Shown here piece after piece: positions 61,674-64,000 of a stretch of DNA of 64,000 nucleotides. The notes beneath the pieces are model-generated. The model was given only the letters and a program-made list of their open reading frames with translations, was not told the origin of the DNA and searched no databases. The position numbers and the translations under genes are program-made. Location of the stretch: assembly GCF_037201805.1 (NCBI RefSeq), contig NZ_CP147404.1, forward strand, positions 534,501 through 598,500. The letters are read 5' to 3'. Each line of letters opens with the position of its first letter. Within the stretch, counting starts at the first letter, position 1. Source of the DNA: Bacillus sp. FJAT-52991. GTDB lineage: Bacteria; Bacillota; Bacilli; Bacillales; Domibacillaceae.

Positions 61674-62234
61674 TTATTTTGTTAGTTCCTGTATTTTGAT
61701 ATTTAGTTTTAATACGTTGACTCGCGGTTCTCCGAAAAGTTGGAGGCTACGTGGTTCAGTAGTTTCTTTAATCACTTTGTTTAATGTGTTTTGGTCGATG
61801 CCTGTTTCTTTGCTGACGCGGTCGACTTGGAATTTAGCTGCGGCTACTGAGATGTGCGGGTCGAGTCCAGAGCCAGAGTTTGTGATTAAGTCGACAGGGA
61901 TATCCTTCAAGTCGATATCAGGATATTCTTTTTGGATGTCTTCGATCGATTGTTCCACTCGTTCTAGCATTTCAGGATTCGATGGTGCATAGTTGTTTGA
62001 GCCTGAAGCTGAGGCGTCGTGTTCTATAGAAGAAACTCGCCCATGAAAATAGCCTGGTTCGTCAAAATTTTGACTGATTAGCTCGGAACCGACGATTTGC
62101 CCTTTCTCATTTTCAATTAAGCTTCCGTTCGCTTGTGCCGGAAACAATAGCTGTCCAAGACCTGTCATAGCCAATGGGTAGGCGATTCCACATAAAACGA
62201 TCATCAATAGTGATAACCGAATGATTTTAAACAT
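61674..62234 (-). CDS. kdpC: Potassium-transporting ATPase subunit C
   Basis: A 186-residue KdpC with one N-terminal membrane helix (IIRLSLLMIVLCGIAYPLAMTG) and the conserved SGSGLDPHIS and VNVLKLNI motifs. It is part of the KdpFABC K+ uptake pump and stabilises the complex. GGAGGAGCTAAC precedes the ATG. It lies 30 bases after kdpB in the same operon. Confidence 0.92.
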   Translation of the reverse strand: MFKIIRLSLLMIVLCGIAYPLAMTGLGQLLFPAQANGSLIENEKGQIVGSELISQNFDEPGYFHGRVSSIEHDASASGSNNYAPSNPEMLERVEQSIEDIQKEYPDIDLKDIPVDLITNSGSGLDPHISVAAAKFQVDRVSKETGIDQNTLNKVIKETTEPRSLQLFGEPRVNVLKLNIKIQELTK

Positions 62235-62264
62235 GTTAGCTCCTCCATACTGTCACAAATTTTC

Positions 62265-64000
62265 TTACATGAACAATCCAATGATCATATCAATTAACTT
62301 AATGCCGATAAATGGAACAATCACTCCGCCAAGACCGTAGATCATAATGTTTCTTGAGATTAATTGATTGGCGGACATTGGTACGTATTTTACCCCTTTA
62401 ATGGCTAACGGGATTAATAATGGAATGATCAACGCATTGAATATGAGAGCCGATAAAATAGCGCTCGTTGGTGAATTCAATCCCATGATATTTAGTGCTT
62501 CCATTTCTGGAATTGCTACGGTAAACATCGCAGGGATGATGGCAAAATATTTAGCGACATCATTCGCGATACTAAAGGTTGTTAACGATCCCCGAGTCAT
62601 TAATAATTGCTTTCCGATCGACACGACTTCAATGATTTTCGTTGGGTCAGAATCTAAGTCCACCATATTGGCGGCTTCTTTCGCTGCAATTGTTCCGCTG
62701 TTCATCGCCAGTCCGACATCGGCTTGTGCAAGGGCAGGGGCATCATTCGTACCATCCCCTGTCATGGCGACTAATTTTCCTTTTTCTTGCTCTTCGCGGA
62801 TGACTCTAATTTTATCTTCCGGTTTCGATTCAGCAACGAAATCATCAACACCGGCTTCTTTAGCGATCGTGGCCGCTGTTAATGGATTATCTCCTGTACA
62901 CATAATCGTTTTAATTCCCATTTTTCTTAGTTCATCAAAGCGTTCTTTCATCCCGGGTTTGACGGTGTCTTTTAAATAAATGATCCCTAGTATTTCCCCA
63001 TTTTTGGCGACAGCTAACGGAGTGCCACCTTGTTTGGAAATGTCATCTGCGATGGTTTTTAAATCATTGGGAATCATTCCGCCTTTTTCTTTCACCCAGT
63101 GCATGATCGCATCTACAGATCCTTTTCTAAATTCGTTTCCTTTCATATTGATTCCACTCATTCGTTCTTCTGCGGTGAAAGGAATGATTTCCGCTTGTTC
63201 ATAAGCTGACTTTTCCCATGAAGCTTTTCTTTCCTTCGCTAGTTCTAATACGGAGCGACCTTCTGGTGTTTCATCGAATAAGGAAGTGATGACGGCCGTA
63301 TTCATCAGCGTGTTTTGTTCAATGTCTTTGACCGGAAGAAAGTCGGCAGCTAACCGATTGCCGAATGTAATGGTCCCTGTTTTATCAAGAACGATCGTGT
63401 TAATATCACCGGCCGCCTCAACTGCTTTTCCAGACATAGCGATCACATTAAAGCGTGTCACGCGGTCCATCCCAGCGATTCCGATCGCCGACAAGAGGGC
63501 ACCGATCGTCGTTGGGATGAGACAAACGAGCAAGGCGATCAGTGTAGACAGATCTAACTCGACGCCCACGTAATTAGCAATCGGCACTAATGTCACAACA
63601 ACAATTAAAAAGATCATCGTTAATGTCACGAGTAAAATGTTTAAAGCAATTTCATTCGGCGTTTTTTGGCGTGAGGCTCCTTCGACGAGAGCAATCATTT
63701 TATCAAGGAACGACTCGCCGGGATCAGCTGTGATTCGTACCGTGATCCAGTCGCTCACAACTCTTGTACCGCCAGTGACGGAACTAAAGTCTCCACCTGC
63801 TTCTTTAATGACGGGAGCAGATTCCCCTGTAATGGCTGATTCATCGATGGAGGCAAGCCCTTCGATAATCTCACCGTCCCCAGGAATTAATTCTCCCGCT
63901 TCTACTAACACAACATCGCCTTTTCGGAGATCATTAGAAGACACTGATTTGATGTCTCCATTTTTCTGCACTTTATTGGCAACTGTATCTTTCTTTGTTT
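62265..64000 (-). CDS. kdpB: Potassium-transporting ATPase subunit B, 5' end outside window
   Basis: P-type ATPase catalytic subunit of the Kdp pump. 578 codons are inside the window and the frame is open to the edge ([15 protein letters not shown]...), so the start is beyond 64000. Visible motifs are TGES (actuator), DKTGT with the phosphorylated Asp, and [16 protein letters not shown] (hinge). The last four membrane helices are also present. Missing are roughly the first 100 residues with helices 1-2. It is followed by kdpC and kdpD. Confidence 0.93.
   Translation of the reverse strand, partial: TKKDTVANKVQKNGDIKSVSSNDLRKGDVVLVEAGELIPGDGEIIEGLASIDESAITGESAPVIKEAGGDFSSVTGGTRVVSDWITVRITADPGESFLDKMIALVEGASRQKTPNEIALNILLVTLTMIFLIVVVTLVPIANYVGVELDLSTLIALLVCLIPTTIGALLSAIGIAGMDRVTRFNVIAMSGKAVEAAGDINTIVLDKTGTITFGNRLAADFLPVKDIEQNTLMNTAVITSLFDETPEGRSVLELAKERKASWEKSAYEQAEIIPFTAEERMSGINMKGNEFRKGSVDAIMHWVKEKGGMIPNDLKTIADDISKQGGTPLAVAKNGEILGIIYLKDTVKPGMKERFDELRKMGIKTIMCTGDNPLTAATIAKEAGVDDFVAESKPEDKIRVIREEQEKGKLVAMTGDGTNDAPALAQADVGLAMNSGTIAAKEAANMVDLDSDPTKIIEVVSIGKQLLMTRGSLTTFSIANDVAKYFAIIPAMFTVAIPEMEALNIMGLNSPTSAILSALIFNALIIPLLIPLAIKGVKYVPMSANQLISRNIMIYGLGGVIVPFIGIKLIDMIIGLFM

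Noticed and set aside
62368..62979. A 203-codon plus-strand frame opposite kdpB.
   Set aside because: Shadow of the highly conserved P-type ATPase gene; no ribosome binding site.

Overview
The window is a low-GC Gram-positive chromosome segment from an endospore-forming Bacillaceae-like bacterium. Supporting signs are strong AGGAGG-type ribosome binding sites, frequent GTG/TTG starts, a spore-coat transglutaminase (tgl), a LysM-GH18 spore-cortex type enzyme, DUF2533/DUF2653 small Bacillus proteins and a yybP-ykoY manganese riboswitch. No rRNA, tRNA, CRISPR array or complete transposase gene was seen.

Layout. 1-6.0 kb: housekeeping genes (butanediol dehydrogenase, 23S rRNA uracil methyltransferase, tRNA dihydrouridine synthase, DUF1456 protein, zinc metallopeptidase). 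6.4-12.5 kb: a regulated ABC-transporter block (ABC ATPase, two permeases, response regulator, histidine kinase, then a second ABC pair) interrupted by an IS200/IS605-type palindromic element. 12.9-17.5 kb: malate:quinone oxidoreductase, an ECF transporter S component, and DinB and YnfA proteins. 18.1-24.0 kb: a thiazole/oxazole-modified peptide (TOMM) cluster of the heterocycloanthracin/sonorensin type. It has a precursor with 15 cysteines, 14 of them at every third residue, an attenuating terminator, an ocin-ThiF-like leader-binding protein, a YcaO cyclodehydratase and a two-domain SagB-type dehydrogenase. 24.5-27.9 kb: a response regulator/ABC/histidine kinase module that may provide self-protection or export. 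28.1-32.4 kb: the spore LysM-GH18 enzyme, small genes and two decayed genes.

32.5-49.9 kb is an unusual catabolic island in which one unit is present three times in different states of decay. The unit is a divergent LysR regulator, an acyl-CoA ligase, a TauD/TfdA-like Fe(II)/2-oxoglutarate dioxygenase, an MFS transporter, and an SDR dehydrogenase or NTF2-like protein. Unit 1 has lost its regulator and ligase, and unit 2 is the fullest. Unit 3 keeps only a remnant of the ligase, has lost the ATG of its transporter and ends in a thiolase. The promoter/operator and a hairpin between dioxygenase and transporter were copied with the genes. A cupin dioxygenase lies at the left edge. The natural reading is uptake, oxidation and CoA-dependent thiolytic breakdown of an organic (probably aromatic) acid, with paralogues that may have different substrates.

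50.4-60.4 kb: serine hydrolase, an HprK paralogue, isochorismatase-like hydrolase, short-chain fatty acid transporter, MFS efflux protein, tgl, the Mn riboswitch with two downstream genes, a LOG-family protein and a CNNM/CorC-type membrane protein. 60.5-64 kb: the 3' part of a kdp potassium-ATPase operon on the minus strand (kdpB partial, kdpC, stand-alone kdpD sensor domain).
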